A DNA stretch of 64,000 nucleotides, from positions 18,860 to 82,859 of the forward strand of contig NZ_AVCJ01000007.1 in assembly GCF_000743535.1 (NCBI RefSeq), read 5' to 3'. A program made the position numbers and the translations under genes. This DNA comes from Arenimonas donghaensis DSM 18148 = HO3-R19. GTDB lineage: Bacteria; Pseudomonadota; Gammaproteobacteria; Xanthomonadales; Xanthomonadaceae. The notes under the pieces were generated by a model, which was given only the letters and a program-made list of their open reading frames with translations, was not told the origin of the DNA and did not search any database. Below, piece after piece: positions 19,097 to 29,400 of the stretch; within the stretch, counting starts at the first letter, position 1; the number at the start of each line of letters is the position of its first letter.

Positions 19097-20017
19097 TCAG
19101 TCGCGCATCAGCGTGGACTTGCCGAACAGGCTTTCGACCAGGTCCACGGCCAGCAGCCCGGTCTTGTTGTGGTCGTCGAACGCGGGATTGAGTTCGACGA
19201 TGTCCAGCGACGCCAGCCGACCGGTGTCGGCGATCATCTCCATCACCAGCTGCGCCTCGCGATAGTTCGGGCCGCCCGGCACGGTGGTGCCGACGCCGGG
19301 TGCGATCGAGGGATCGAGGAAGTCGACGTCGAAGCTCACGTGCACGTGGGTCTGCTCGTCGATGCCCTCCAGTGCCTCTTCCATCGCCCGCTTCATGCCG
19401 AATTCGTCGATGTAGCGCATGTCGTAGATGTCGAGCCCGTACTCCTTCACCAGGCGCTTTTCGCCCTGGTCGACCGAACGGATGCCGATCTGGCGGATCT
19501 GGTCGGGCTGCATCGCCGGCGAATCGCCGTCGAGATGGGTGAGCGGGCGCGGTCCGACGCCGCACAGGCAGGCCACGGGCATGCCGTGCACGTTGCCCGA
19601 GGGCGTGACGTCGCTGGTGTTGAAATCGGCGTGGGCATCGAGCCAGATGACGCGCAGCTTCTTGCCGGTCTCGCGGCAATGGCGGGCCACGGCGGTGATG
19701 CTGCCCAGGCCCAGGCAGTGGTCGCCGCCCATCAGCACCGGCAGCCGGCCCTGGCCCAACTGGTCGCGCACGGCGTCCATCACCAGGCGGTTCCAGGCCA
19801 CCACCTGCTCGAGGTGGCGGTAGCCATCCACCGGCGGCAGCCACGGATTGGCCGGGCCCGACAGGTTACCGGTGTCGATGACCTCCAGGCCGCGCCCACG
19901 CAGGGCCTCGGCCAGGCCGGCGACGCGCAGGGCTTCCGGGCCCATCACGGCGCCGCGGTGGCCCGCTCCGATGTCGGTGGGCGCGCCGATCAGCGCAAGG
20001 GTTTTGGAATGGCTCAT
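19097..20017 (-). CDS. rocF: Arginase
   Basis: The 306-residue manganese enzyme hydrolyses arginine to ornithine and urea. The metal-binding motifs of the ureohydrolase family are all present: GGDHCLGLGS (first histidine), WLDAHADFN (Asp-His-Asp) and SFDVDFLDP (Asp pair). The N-terminal LALIGAPTDIGAGHRGAVMGPEALR is typical of arginase rather than agmatinase. ATG 20017 overlaps the stop of the upstream rhodanese gene (ATGA), so the two are coupled. It fits an arginine-degrading role together with the CtlX-type enzyme at 38316. Confidence 0.95.
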   Translation of the reverse strand: MSHSKTLALIGAPTDIGAGHRGAVMGPEALRVAGLAEALRGRGLEVIDTGNLSGPANPWLPPVDGYRHLEQVVAWNRLVMDAVRDQLGQGRLPVLMGGDHCLGLGSITAVARHCRETGKKLRVIWLDAHADFNTSDVTPSGNVHGMPVACLCGVGPRPLTHLDGDSPAMQPDQIRQIGIRSVDQGEKRLVKEYGLDIYDMRYIDEFGMKRAMEEALEGIDEQTHVHVSFDVDFLDPSIAPGVGTTVPGGPNYREAQLVMEMIADTGRLASLDIVELNPAFDDHNKTGLLAVDLVESLFGKSTLMRD

Positions 20018-20412
20018 TTCGCATCCTTTTCGTCGCCCGGAATCACCACCGGGCGGTCTTCTTCCTGCCAGCGCAGCCAGCTGCCCTGGATCTGGCGGAC
20101 CTCGAAGCCCGCGTCCTCCAGGATGCCCTGGGCCGTGGTCGCCCGCTTGCCGCTGCGGCAATAGACCAGGACCCAGCGATCCCGGTCGAGCTCGTCGAGC
20201 CGGGAAGCCAGCTGGTCGTGCGGGATCAGCACGGCGCCCGGCAGGTGGCCCTGGGCGAACTCCTCGGGGCTACGAACGTCGAGCAGCAGCGGTGCATCGG
20301 CGCGGGCGGTGATTTCGGCGACCGCCGCCGGCGATACCGCAGGGCGGCCCGCGACGGCGGCCATCGGCAACGCGGCGAGCAGCAATAGGCTATGGCAAAT
20401 GAAGCGGCGCAT
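20014..20412 (-). CDS. Periplasmic rhodanese-like protein
   Basis: The 132-residue protein has a signal peptide (MRRFICHSLLLLAALPMAAVAG) and a single rhodanese domain (LLLDVRSPEEFAQGHLPGAVLIPHD). The active-site loop CRSGKR contains the catalytic cysteine of sulfurtransferases. ATG 20412 has AGGAG 8 bases upstream. Its stop overlaps the arginase ATG, so the genes form a two-gene unit with no obvious metabolic link. Thiosulfate sulfurtransferase activity or a redox role in the periplasm is possible; the physiological donor is unknown. Confidence 0.88.
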   Translation of the reverse strand: MRRFICHSLLLLAALPMAAVAGRPAVSPAAVAEITARADAPLLLDVRSPEEFAQGHLPGAVLIPHDQLASRLDELDRDRWVLVYCRSGKRATTAQGILEDAGFEVRQIQGSWLRWQEEDRPVVIPGDEKDAK

Positions 20413-20489
20413 GGCGTCGGCTCCTGTGAAGCAGGGTGCACAGGATATTCCCACGCTGGCTGGCTGGCCACCTGGACGATGGCCGGCGT

Positions 20490-22919
20490 TCAGTCGCGGG
20501 GAAAACGCGCCTCGATCTCGACGGCCGGGGCCGGCCGCCCGAAATGGTAGCCCTGCAGCTCGTCACAGCCCATTTCAAGCAGGAAATCGGCCTGTTCCTG
20601 GTTTTCGACGCCCTCGGCCGCCACCACCATCTTCAACTCGTGCCCGACCGCCACGATGGTGCGGGCGATGGCGGCGTCGGCGGCATCGCCGGGCAGGTCC
20701 TTGACGAAACTGCGGTCGATCTTGAGTTTGTCCAGCGAGAACTGCTTGAGGTAGGCCAGGCTGGAATAGCCGGTGCCGAAGTCGTCCAGCGAAAGCGATA
20801 CGCCCAGTGCCTTGATCTCGGCCAGCCGCCCTTTCACGCGGTCGACGTTCTCCATCAGCGAGCTTTCGGTGAGTTCGATCTCGAGCATGCCCCGGGGCAC
20901 CTGGTGGCGCTCGATGGCCTCGCGCACGCGGTCGACGATGTCCGGCCGCTGCAGCTGGTGCGCGGAGAAGTTGACGGCCACGGTGAACCCTTCACGGCCC
21001 TGGTCGTGCCAGGCACGAAGCTGGCGGCAGGCCTCGTTCAACACCCACAGACCCAGTTCGGGCATCAAACCCAGGGATTCGGCGATGGGGATGAAGCGTC
21101 CCGGAGGAACCGAGCCCAGGTCGGGGCTGTTCCAGCGCAGCAGGGCCTCGAAGCCGGTGATGCGACGACTGCCGGCAGCAAGCTGTGGCTGGTAGTGCAG
21201 CTGCAGTTCGTCGCGCGAGACCGCCTCGCGCAGGCGTGCGCCCAGCACCAGGCGATCCTCCAGCTCCTGCATCTGCAGGGTGGAGAACTCGCAGACGGTG
21301 TCGCGACCCTCGCGCTTGGCCCGGCTCATCGCGGCTTCGGCCCGGCGCAGCAGGTCGGCGCCCGACTCGCCGTGGTCGGGCGAACGGGCGATGCCGATGC
21401 TGGCCGTCAGGTACAGGCTCCAGCCGTCGCCTTCCAAGGGCCTGGCCACGGCCTGCCGGAGCGCTTCCGCCACTTCGAGCACACGCTCCCGGGCTTGGCC
21501 GGCCACCACGGCGACGAACTCGTCACCGGCGAAGCGGGACAGGTAGCCCGGCCCCCCCAGCACGTCGCTCAGACGCGTCGCGACCACCCGCAGGGCCTCG
21601 TCGCCGATGATGTGTCCCATCGATTCGTTGATGGCGTGGAAGTGGTCGAGGTCGATGAACAACAGGGACACCATGGCGCCCTCTCTTTCAAGCAACCCGG
21701 CGATGGCGGCTTCCAGGATCGGGTAGAGCGGCAGCGAGGTCACGGCATCGTGGTTGGCGGCGTAGGCGAGTTCGGCTTCGACCTGCCGGCGCTCGGTCAG
21801 GTCGTTGAGGATGCCCACGAAGTGCGTGATCGTGCCCTGCTCGTCGCGCACCGGCGACGTGAACAGATGGTTCCAGAACAACTCCCCGTCCTTGCGGAAG
21901 TTGCGCAGGATGACGTTCGATTCGCGGCCTTCCGCCAGCGACCGGCGCAGGATCTTGAGCTCTGGCTGCCTGGTTTCCGCGCCCTGCAGGAAGCGGCAGT
22001 TGCGGCCGACCACCTCTTGGGCATCGTAGCCGGTCAGGGATTCGAAGGCGCTGTTGACGTAGATGATCGGCAGGTCCGCGGCCTGGGCATCGGCAATGAT
22101 GATGCCGTTCATGCTCGACTCGACCGCCCGCTGCAGCAGCTGCATCCGCTCCTGGGTGGAGCGTTGTTCGGTGATGTCGTGCGCGATCACCATGCGGCAG
22201 GCCTTGCCGTCGAGCTCGAGGGCATGGCCGGTGATATTGACCCACACCAGGCTCCCGTCCTTGCGCCGGTGCCGCCAGATACCCGCGCCGCCGGACTGCT
22301 CGTCCCGTTCGTCCAGATAGGCGCGCAGGCGCTCCGCCTCGTCCGGGTCACGGATGTCGAAAATGGTCATCCCGAGCAACTCGTCCCGGCTGTAGCCATA
22401 ACTGGCCACCATCGCATCGTTTGCCGCGACGAACCGGTGACTGCTGATTTCGTAGACCCAGGTCGGGAAGGGATTGAGCTCGAACAACTGCCGGTAGCGG
22501 CGCTTGCCGTCTTCGATCTGCGCGACCTGGCGCGCACGTTCGGCGGCATAACGCAGGGACCGCGCCAGTTTCTCGGCGTCGATGTTTCCCTTGACCAGAT
22601 AGTCCGAGGCACCGGCGGCCAGGGCCTCGCGGTCGACGTCGGGATTGCCCTGGCCGGTGAGCATGATCACCGGGCGATGCGCGCTGCCCTCGGCCACGGC
22701 CAGGCGCACCAGGTCCATGCCGTTGTCCGGGCCCAGGTGGTAGTCCACCAGGAAAACGTCGTGCAGGTTCTCCCGCAGGGCCTTGGCCCCTTCGGCCAGG
22801 GTGGCCACCCAGTCGAGCTCGAATCGACCCTGGGGAAAGTCCGCCAACAGGTCCCGCAGGATCAGGAAGTCCTCCTCGTCGTCGTCGACGACCAGCACGC
22901 GGAGCACGGCGTCATTCAA
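20490..22919 (-). CDS. REC-PAS-PAS-GGDEF-EAL protein, probable c-di-GMP phosphodiesterase
   Basis: The roughly 809-residue protein has an N-terminal receiver domain (VLVVDDDEEDFLIL; phospho-acceptor Asp in VFLVDYHLGPDNG). Two PAS domains follow (FELNPFPTWVYEI and VESSMNGIIIADAQ), the second with GRNCRFLQG, typical of LOV-like PAS folds. Then come a GGDEF domain and a C-terminal EAL domain. The GGDEF signature is AGDEF, so cyclase activity is doubtful. The EAL domain keeps EALLRW, DDFGTGYSSLAYL and LKIDRSFV, so it should hydrolyse c-di-GMP. The start is not ATG: TTG 22919 overlaps the stop of the preceding regulator and gives a complete receiver domain; GTG 22907 is an alternative. It is the last gene of the kinase-regulator-effector module. 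Confidence 0.9.
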   Translation of the reverse strand: MNDAVLRVLVVDDDEEDFLILRDLLADFPQGRFELDWVATLAEGAKALRENLHDVFLVDYHLGPDNGMDLVRLAVAEGSAHRPVIMLTGQGNPDVDREALAAGASDYLVKGNIDAEKLARSLRYAAERARQVAQIEDGKRRYRQLFELNPFPTWVYEISSHRFVAANDAMVASYGYSRDELLGMTIFDIRDPDEAERLRAYLDERDEQSGGAGIWRHRRKDGSLVWVNITGHALELDGKACRMVIAHDITEQRSTQERMQLLQRAVESSMNGIIIADAQAADLPIIYVNSAFESLTGYDAQEVVGRNCRFLQGAETRQPELKILRRSLAEGRESNVILRNFRKDGELFWNHLFTSPVRDEQGTITHFVGILNDLTERRQVEAELAYAANHDAVTSLPLYPILEAAIAGLLEREGAMVSLLFIDLDHFHAINESMGHIIGDEALRVVATRLSDVLGGPGYLSRFAGDEFVAVVAGQARERVLEVAEALRQAVARPLEGDGWSLYLTASIGIARSPDHGESGADLLRRAEAAMSRAKREGRDTVCEFSTLQMQELEDRLVLGARLREAVSRDELQLHYQPQLAAGSRRITGFEALLRWNSPDLGSVPPGRFIPIAESLGLMPELGLWVLNEACRQLRAWHDQGREGFTVAVNFSAHQLQRPDIVDRVREAIERHQVPRGMLEIELTESSLMENVDRVKGRLAEIKALGVSLSLDDFGTGYSSLAYLKQFSLDKLKIDRSFVKDLPGDAADAAIARTIVAVGHELKMVVAAEGVENQEQADFLLEMGCDELQGYHFGRPAPAVEIEARFPRD

Positions 22920-23383
22920 TGCCGGTTTCCCTCCGCCTCGGGCGGCAGGTCGACCACCTGCAGCCAATAGGTGCCCAGGGTCTGCACGACCTCCAGCAGG
23001 GCCGTGAACGTCACCGGCTTGGTGATGAAGGAATTGACCCCGTCCCGGTAGCTCCGCACCACGTCCTCTTCGGCCTTGGACGTCGTGAGGATCACCACCG
23101 GGATGCTGCACAGGCGCGGGTCGGCCTTTATCTCGCGAAGCACCTCGCGGCCATCCTTGCGCGGCATGTTCAGGTCCAGCAGCACCAGGCCGGGCATCGG
23201 ATAGGCTTCTTCGTCGGCGAACCCACCCCGGCGATGCAGGTAGTCGAGCAGCTCCTCGCCGTCGTTGACGAAACGCAGGGGATTGCCCACCCGGCATTCG
23301 GTGAACGCCTCCTGGGTCATCAGGCGGTCGTCAGGGTCGTCATCTGCCATCAGTATGGTGATGGGTTGGCGCGGCAAGTTCAT
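22916..23383 (-). CDS. Single-domain response regulator of the Rcp1 type
   Basis: The 155-residue stand-alone receiver domain has acidic pocket residues ADDDPDD (about 14-20), phospho-acceptor Asp in VLLDLNMPRKDG, switch Thr in ILTTSKAEEDV and Lys in FITKPVTFTAL. The insertion RGGFADEEAYPMPG before the phosphorylation site is typical of regulators paired with phytochrome-like kinases (Rcp1 group). It has no output domain, so it acts by phosphotransfer or protein contact. It sits 35 bases after the giant kinase gene and overlaps the start of the REC-GGDEF-EAL gene, which makes a phosphorelay among the three plausible. Both GTG 23386 and ATG 23383 are possible starts. Confidence 0.92.
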   Translation of the reverse strand: MNLPRQPITILMADDDPDDRLMTQEAFTECRVGNPLRFVNDGEELLDYLHRRGGFADEEAYPMPGLVLLDLNMPRKDGREVLREIKADPRLCSIPVVILTTSKAEEDVVRSYRDGVNSFITKPVTFTALLEVVQTLGTYWLQVVDLPPEAEGNRH

Positions 23384-23418
23384 CACTCGACGGGGTCCTG
23401 AGGCTGACGTGCCTGACT

Positions 23419-26400
23419 TTACGGTTCGGACAGCGGATTGGCCAGCGTTCCCCTATCCGCCGGCTGCCGTTCGGGCAGCCGGATGACGAAGCTGGCGCCT
23501 TCCCCGGGACGGCCTTCGGCCTGGATGGCGCCACGATGGCGTTCCACGATCCGGCGCACGATCGCCAGGCCAATGCCGGTACCGTCGTATTCCTGTCGGC
23601 CGTGCAGGCGCTGGAACGGGGCGAACACCTTTTCGGCGTGGCGCGGCTCGAAGCCGATGCCGTTGTCGATGAAACGCAGGATCCAGCCCGGACCGTCCAT
23701 GCCCGCCTCCTTTTCGGCCTCCACGCGGATCACCGGGGGCCGGTCCGGGGACCGGAACTTGAGTGCATTGGAGATGAGGTTCTGGAAAAGCTGGCGCATC
23801 TGGGTGGCATCGGCCTCGATAACCGGCAGCGCACCGGCCTCGACGCGACCGCCGCTGGCTTCCAGGCTGGTCTCGAGGTCGTCGACGACCCCTGCCAGCA
23901 CCGCGTCCAGCTTTACTCGCGTGAACGGCTTGCTGCGTGCCGCGACCCGCGAATAGGCCAGCAGGTCGTTGATCAGGACCTGCATGCGGCTTGCCGCCTT
24001 GCAGGTGCGGTCCAGGTAGTCCCGGGCTTCCGCCGTCAACGCGTCCGCATGGCGTTCCTGCAACCGGTCCGCAAAGGCCCGGATCTTTCGAAGGGGTTCC
24101 TGCAGGTCGTGCGATGCAATGAAGGCGAAATCCTGGAGTTCGCGGTTGCGGGCGTTGAGGTCGGCCAGGGTCTGGCGCAGGGCGGCCTCGGACTGCAGCC
24201 GCTGCGTGATGTCGCGACCGACGGCGTAGACGAGGCCATCTTGGGCGGGCGCCGACATCCACTCCATCCAGCGCACCTCGCCGGCCTTGCTCACGTAACG
24301 GTTCACGAAGCTGGTCTGCACCTTGCGTCCCTGCCCAAGCTCGTTTGAACGCTCGCGCGTGGACGGGGCATCGTCGGGATGGATGAAATCGAGGATCGGC
24401 CTGGCCAGCAGCTCCTCGCGGCTGTAGCCGGTGATGTCGGCCAGCATCTGGTTGACCTGCACCCAGCGACCGCTCGCCGGGTCGTAGACGACAAAAACCT
24501 CGAGCGACATTTCGAAGAAACGGTCGCGAACCTGCAGCCGTGCCAGCAAGCGGGCGCGTTCGATGGCGATGACCGCCATCTGCGAGAACTGCAGGGCCAC
24601 CTGTTCGTCGTCCTCGCTGAACTCCCCGCGGTATTTGTCGCTCAGCTGCAGGATGCCCAGCGTCTTGCCGTCGCTGCCAACCATCGGCACCGCCAGCCAA
24701 CCGCGCATCGGCGGGTGCCGCGCGGATTCGGCACCGAAGTTGCGCCAGCCCGGGTGCGCCTCGAGCTCCGCCTGGGTCATGCGCATTGGCTGCTGGCGTT
24801 CACCGACCCTGACGTAGATGCCACTTCCATCGATGGGTACGTCATAGTCGCGCCATTGCGCATACTTGTCCGAGAGCGACACGGCGTTGAGCAGCTGCGA
24901 GCGCCCGTCGCCGGACTCGACACTCACCACGGCCTGGTGCGCACCGATGATCTCGCGGGCCCGGTCCACCAATTGCTGGTACAGCGTCGCCTCGTCCAGG
25001 TCCCGGTTCACCGAAATCGACGCCTCGCTGAGCCGGTGCAACTGGCTGCTCAAGGCCTCGGCGCCGTCGAGCGCCTCCGACAGGTCCCGCTGGTGCTTGC
25101 GCAGGAGGCTGATGTCCTGGGCGATGCCGAACACGCCGGTCACCCGGTCACCAACGACGATGGGCAGGTTGGTCACCCGCAGTTCGACCCGCTGGCCGTC
25201 GCTGGCGAGCCCGGTCATCTCGTAGGTGCGCGCTTCCCCGTGGGTAGCCGCGGTGAAATGCGCGCGCACGACCCCGCGCTCGGACTCCACCACCAGGGAA
25301 TCGAAGCGCTTGCCCAGAACGTCCTCCGGCCGCAGCCGGGCCAGGCGCTGGAACTGTTCGTTGACCTCGGTGAAGCGACCCTCCAGGTCGAGTGAATAAA
25401 CGGCGTCGGGGTGCTCGTCGAACAGCGACCGGAACCGCTGCTGGCTGTTGCTGATCGACTGGAAGGCGGCATCGTGCTCGATCGCCACGGCGCAAAGCGC
25501 GGCCAGGCCGTCGATCAGTTTCAGTTCGTCTTCGTTTGGTTCGCGAACTTCGGAATAATAGGTAGCGAACGTCGCGACGACGCGTCCATCGGAAGCCTTG
25601 ACGGGCGTCGACCAGCAGGCCTTGAGTCCGTGCGCCTGCACCAGGCGCCGGTAGCCTTCCCAGAGCGGGTCGTTGTCGATGTCGGCGACGACCACCCGCT
25701 CACCGCGGTAAGCGGCCGTGCCACAGGAACCGGCCCTGGGCCCGATGGCCAGCCCGTGGATGGCGGCGTTGTACTCGGCCGGCAAGTTGGGCGCCGCGCC
25801 GACCAGCACGTGCTCGCCGCTCTCGTCGAGCAGGAGGATCGAGCTGACCGCGCCGGGGATCTGGCGTTCCGCCAGGCGCACGATCGCCATCAGGCCCTCC
25901 CCCAGCGGGCGCCGGGCGGCGATACCGGCAAGGATGAGGCGCTGGCCGTCTTCGAGTTCCTGGGCGCGTTTGCGCTCCGTGATGTCCTGGACACTGCCGG
26001 CCAGCTTCCAGGGCCGGCCCTGCTCATCCTTGAACAGCCGCGCCCGCTCGTGCACGTAACCGACGCCCCCGCCGGGCAGCACGATGCGGTGTTCGATATC
26101 CAGCTCACCCTCGCCCGCCAGCGCCCTGGCCTGTGCCGCTTCGACACCCGCGAGGTCGTCGGGGTGCACACGGGCACTGAAGGCCTCGTAGTTGCCGGCG
26201 AAGTCGCCGGCCTTTACCTGGAAGATCCGGTAGACCTCGTCCGACCAGCGCAATACGTTGTTCGGGATATCCAGCTCCCAGGCTCCCATGCGGGCGATCA
26301 ACTGGGCGCGTTCGAGGCTGGCCCGTGCTTCGGCCAGTGCCGCCGACTGGCGACTGGCTTCGGTGACGTCGCGGGCGACGGCGAACATCATGCGCTCGCG

Positions 26401-29400
26401 CGCCGACCACACCGCCGACCATTGCATGGACACCACCCGTCCATCCTTGCGCACCACGCGATTGCGGAAGTCCACCGTCGGCTGCCCGGCCAGGACGGCC
26501 GCGCCTTCGCGCAGGGTGTGGGCGCGGTCATCGGCGTGCGCCAGGTCGTAATACGCACGGCCAACCAGTTCAGCCGGCGTGTATCCCCAGACCGCCTCCG
26601 AGGCACCCGACACCTGGGTGAAGCGACCATTGGCGTCGAGCACGCAGATCACGTCCAGCGAGTTCTCCAGCACCAGCCGGTTCATCACCAGCGACTGTTC
26701 GAGCCGTCGCGACAGCTCGCGCAGTGCGTTCTGGGCGTGCTGGCTGTCGGTGGTGTCCTGGATCGCGCCCGAGGCCGCCACCGCCTCGCCGGCGGCATTG
26801 CGCACCAGGGTGCCCAGTTCACGCACGTGGCGGGTTTCCCCGTCCGGCCGCAGGATGCGGTACTCGACTTCCAGGTCGGACTCCTCGCCGGCCAGCAGCC
26901 GGCGCCTGGCCTGCTGCAGCCGCTCGCGGTCCTCGAAATGCACGCGTTTCGCCAGCTCGGCGAAACTCCGGATTTCATGCGTCGTGCCCAGGCCGAAGAT
27001 CGACTGGGCTTCCGGGGAAAGCCGCAGTTCGCCGGAGTCGAGCAACAGTTCCCAGCTTCCGAGCCGGGCCATGCGCTGGGCGCGCTCGGACGCCGCGCGC
27101 GCCTGCCTCGCGGTGTCTTCGGCATGCTTGCGCGCGGAGATGTCCTGGAAGTACACCGCCAGGCCCTGGGGATGCGGATAACAGCGGGCGAAGAACCAGC
27201 CGTCGAGCGGCGGGAAATACACCTCGAACTCCCCCGCGCGCCGCTGGCTGACCGCGGCACGGAATTCGCGCTCGATGACCGTCCCCTGCGCTTCCGGGAA
27301 CGCCTCCCAGACGCTGCGCCCGACGAGCTGGTCACGGCTGCGCGCCATGAGCTGTTCAGTGCGGGCATTGACGAAAACGAAGCGCCAGTCGCTGTCGAGC
27401 GTGTAGAACGCGTCGCTGATGCTCTCGAACACCGAGGACAGTTCCTGTTCGGCCTCCTGCAGGGCCGCCCGGGCGATCTCCGCGGCCTCCACCTGCCGGC
27501 TGAGCTCCTGGCCCCGGCGCTCGGCAACCGCCGCGCGCTCCCGGGCCAGGCTGGCCAGGCGCAGTGCCAGTGCCACCAGGCCACCGGTGATCAGGCCGGT
27601 GAAAAGCAGGATGTTCGCCAGGGGCGTGGCTTCGGATCCGGCCGACCAGACCTTCAGGTCAACGTCCGCGCCGGATACCGGTACCGGGCGCTGAAGCGGA
27701 CTGCCTCCCGGCGGCGGCGTCCCACGGGAATAAAGCAGCATGTCGCCGTAGCTCAGTTCCACGGCGTTTTCGACGGCGACATCGTCCAGCGCACGTGCGA
27801 ACAGGTTTTCGTAGCTCACTACGCCGACCAGGAACCCCTGGAGCTGGTTGTCCCGGCGGACGGGTGCCACCAGAAGCTCGCCAACGCTGCCATTGAACAG
27901 GACCAGCGGCGGTGACTGGACTAGTGCACCCTCACGCCGCACGCGTTCAAGAAGCTGGCGACGCAGTGGGTCGGCATCAAGCTTTCGCCCGACGACATTG
28001 ACCCTGTCGCTGCTGCTCTCAAACTGCCGTCTGACGACGGCATCCGGGCCTACCCATACCAGGTTGACCAAAGACTGGAATTCGTTGAGATGGATTTGCG
28101 CATCCAGGTTGAAGGCCGCCAGCCGCGCCGGCTCGTCGGACGCTTGCGACATCCGGAATGCCGTACGGCGCAGCGCATCCGCGCGCGCCGCGACGCCACC
28201 GAGGATCGCCTTCTCCACCAGCTCCGACTGTCGCAGTCGTAGGGCGTCGCGGCTGGCCTTGCTGTCCCGGTCGATCTGGAACCAGACCAGGATGGAAACG
28301 GCGACGGCCGCCGCAGCCACTGCCAGAGGCATCCAGCCGGCACGTGCCTGCAGCGCCCTGCGATGCTCGGTGCCGGCGGCAACCAGCGCGACCCCGGTCA
28401 TCAGCAGGGCCAACGAGGTCAGCAGGGCCATCGGCGTGTAGCCACTCCAACCGCGCAGCGCGGGAATCTGCAGCACGTAGCCCGTGAGCACGATCACCGC
28501 GATCATCGCAATGACGAACCCGCAGGCCCAGGTCGCCGACCAGCGCGCGGTGCTGGCCGTTGTGCCAGACGGAGCCAGGGCAATGCCGAGGCAGGCCAGC
28601 AGGTAGGCCGTCGCGGCATTGGGGGCCATGCGGCCGGGCTCCGCACCCTCGGCGACGATCACGTGCGTCAGCAGCCACTCGCCGGTGCCCAGGGCTAGCC
28701 CGCCGTACTCCTCGGCCAGGCTGGCCAGGCACAGCAGCACGACCGGAGCCAGGGGCACCAGCGCCATGTTGCGATGGCCCGAAGCCAGCAGCCGAAGGGA
28801 GCCGGCGATGAGCAGCGCGATCAGCGCGGAGTTGAATTGCATCGGCACGTGGTCCGTGCCGCCCTGCACGATGTACGGAATTTCCAGCGTCCACCCCGCC
28901 ATCACCAGCAGCCCGATCCCCGCCAGCGACGCGGCGCAGAACCGAAGCACGCGCAGCGGGCGCTGCACGAGGTCGCGCGTCATCAGCCACGCCCCCAGGC
29001 CCAGGTAGGCCAGCGAGGGGCCGATGCCCAGCGCCACGCTTCCGGGCGCCGCATCGAAGACCTCGACCAGGCACAGCCCGCAGAACGCCACGAGGAAGCC
29101 GCCGAGGGATCGCGCCAGCAATCCCACGACCACCGTTCCGGTACCGAGGCTCGCGCCCAGTCCGATCGCAGCGGCCAGCGCGGCCAGCCACGGCGACGGA
29201 CTGCGCAGCCCGTCCGCCACCTGCGCCGGCCAGGCCAGCCAGAGCAGGGCGAGGCAGGCGAAGGCCACTGCCCAGGCCAGGCGCATCGCGGGCCGGCGGT
29301 CGGCCCGCAGTAACGCCCCGGCAGCCACCAGCAGCGGTGCCAGCAAGGACAATGCGCCGGGCCAGCCCGAAGGCAGGGTGTCTGTCTGGGCCAGCCACTC

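Noticed and set aside
20436..22970. 844-codon plus-strand frame opposite the GGDEF-EAL gene
   Set aside because: Shadow frame; the opposite strand has clear REC, PAS, GGDEF and EAL motifs.
25411..27915. 834-codon plus-strand frame opposite the giant kinase
   Set aside because: Antisense frame without recognisable motifs; the kinase frame has continuous PAS and GAF domains there.
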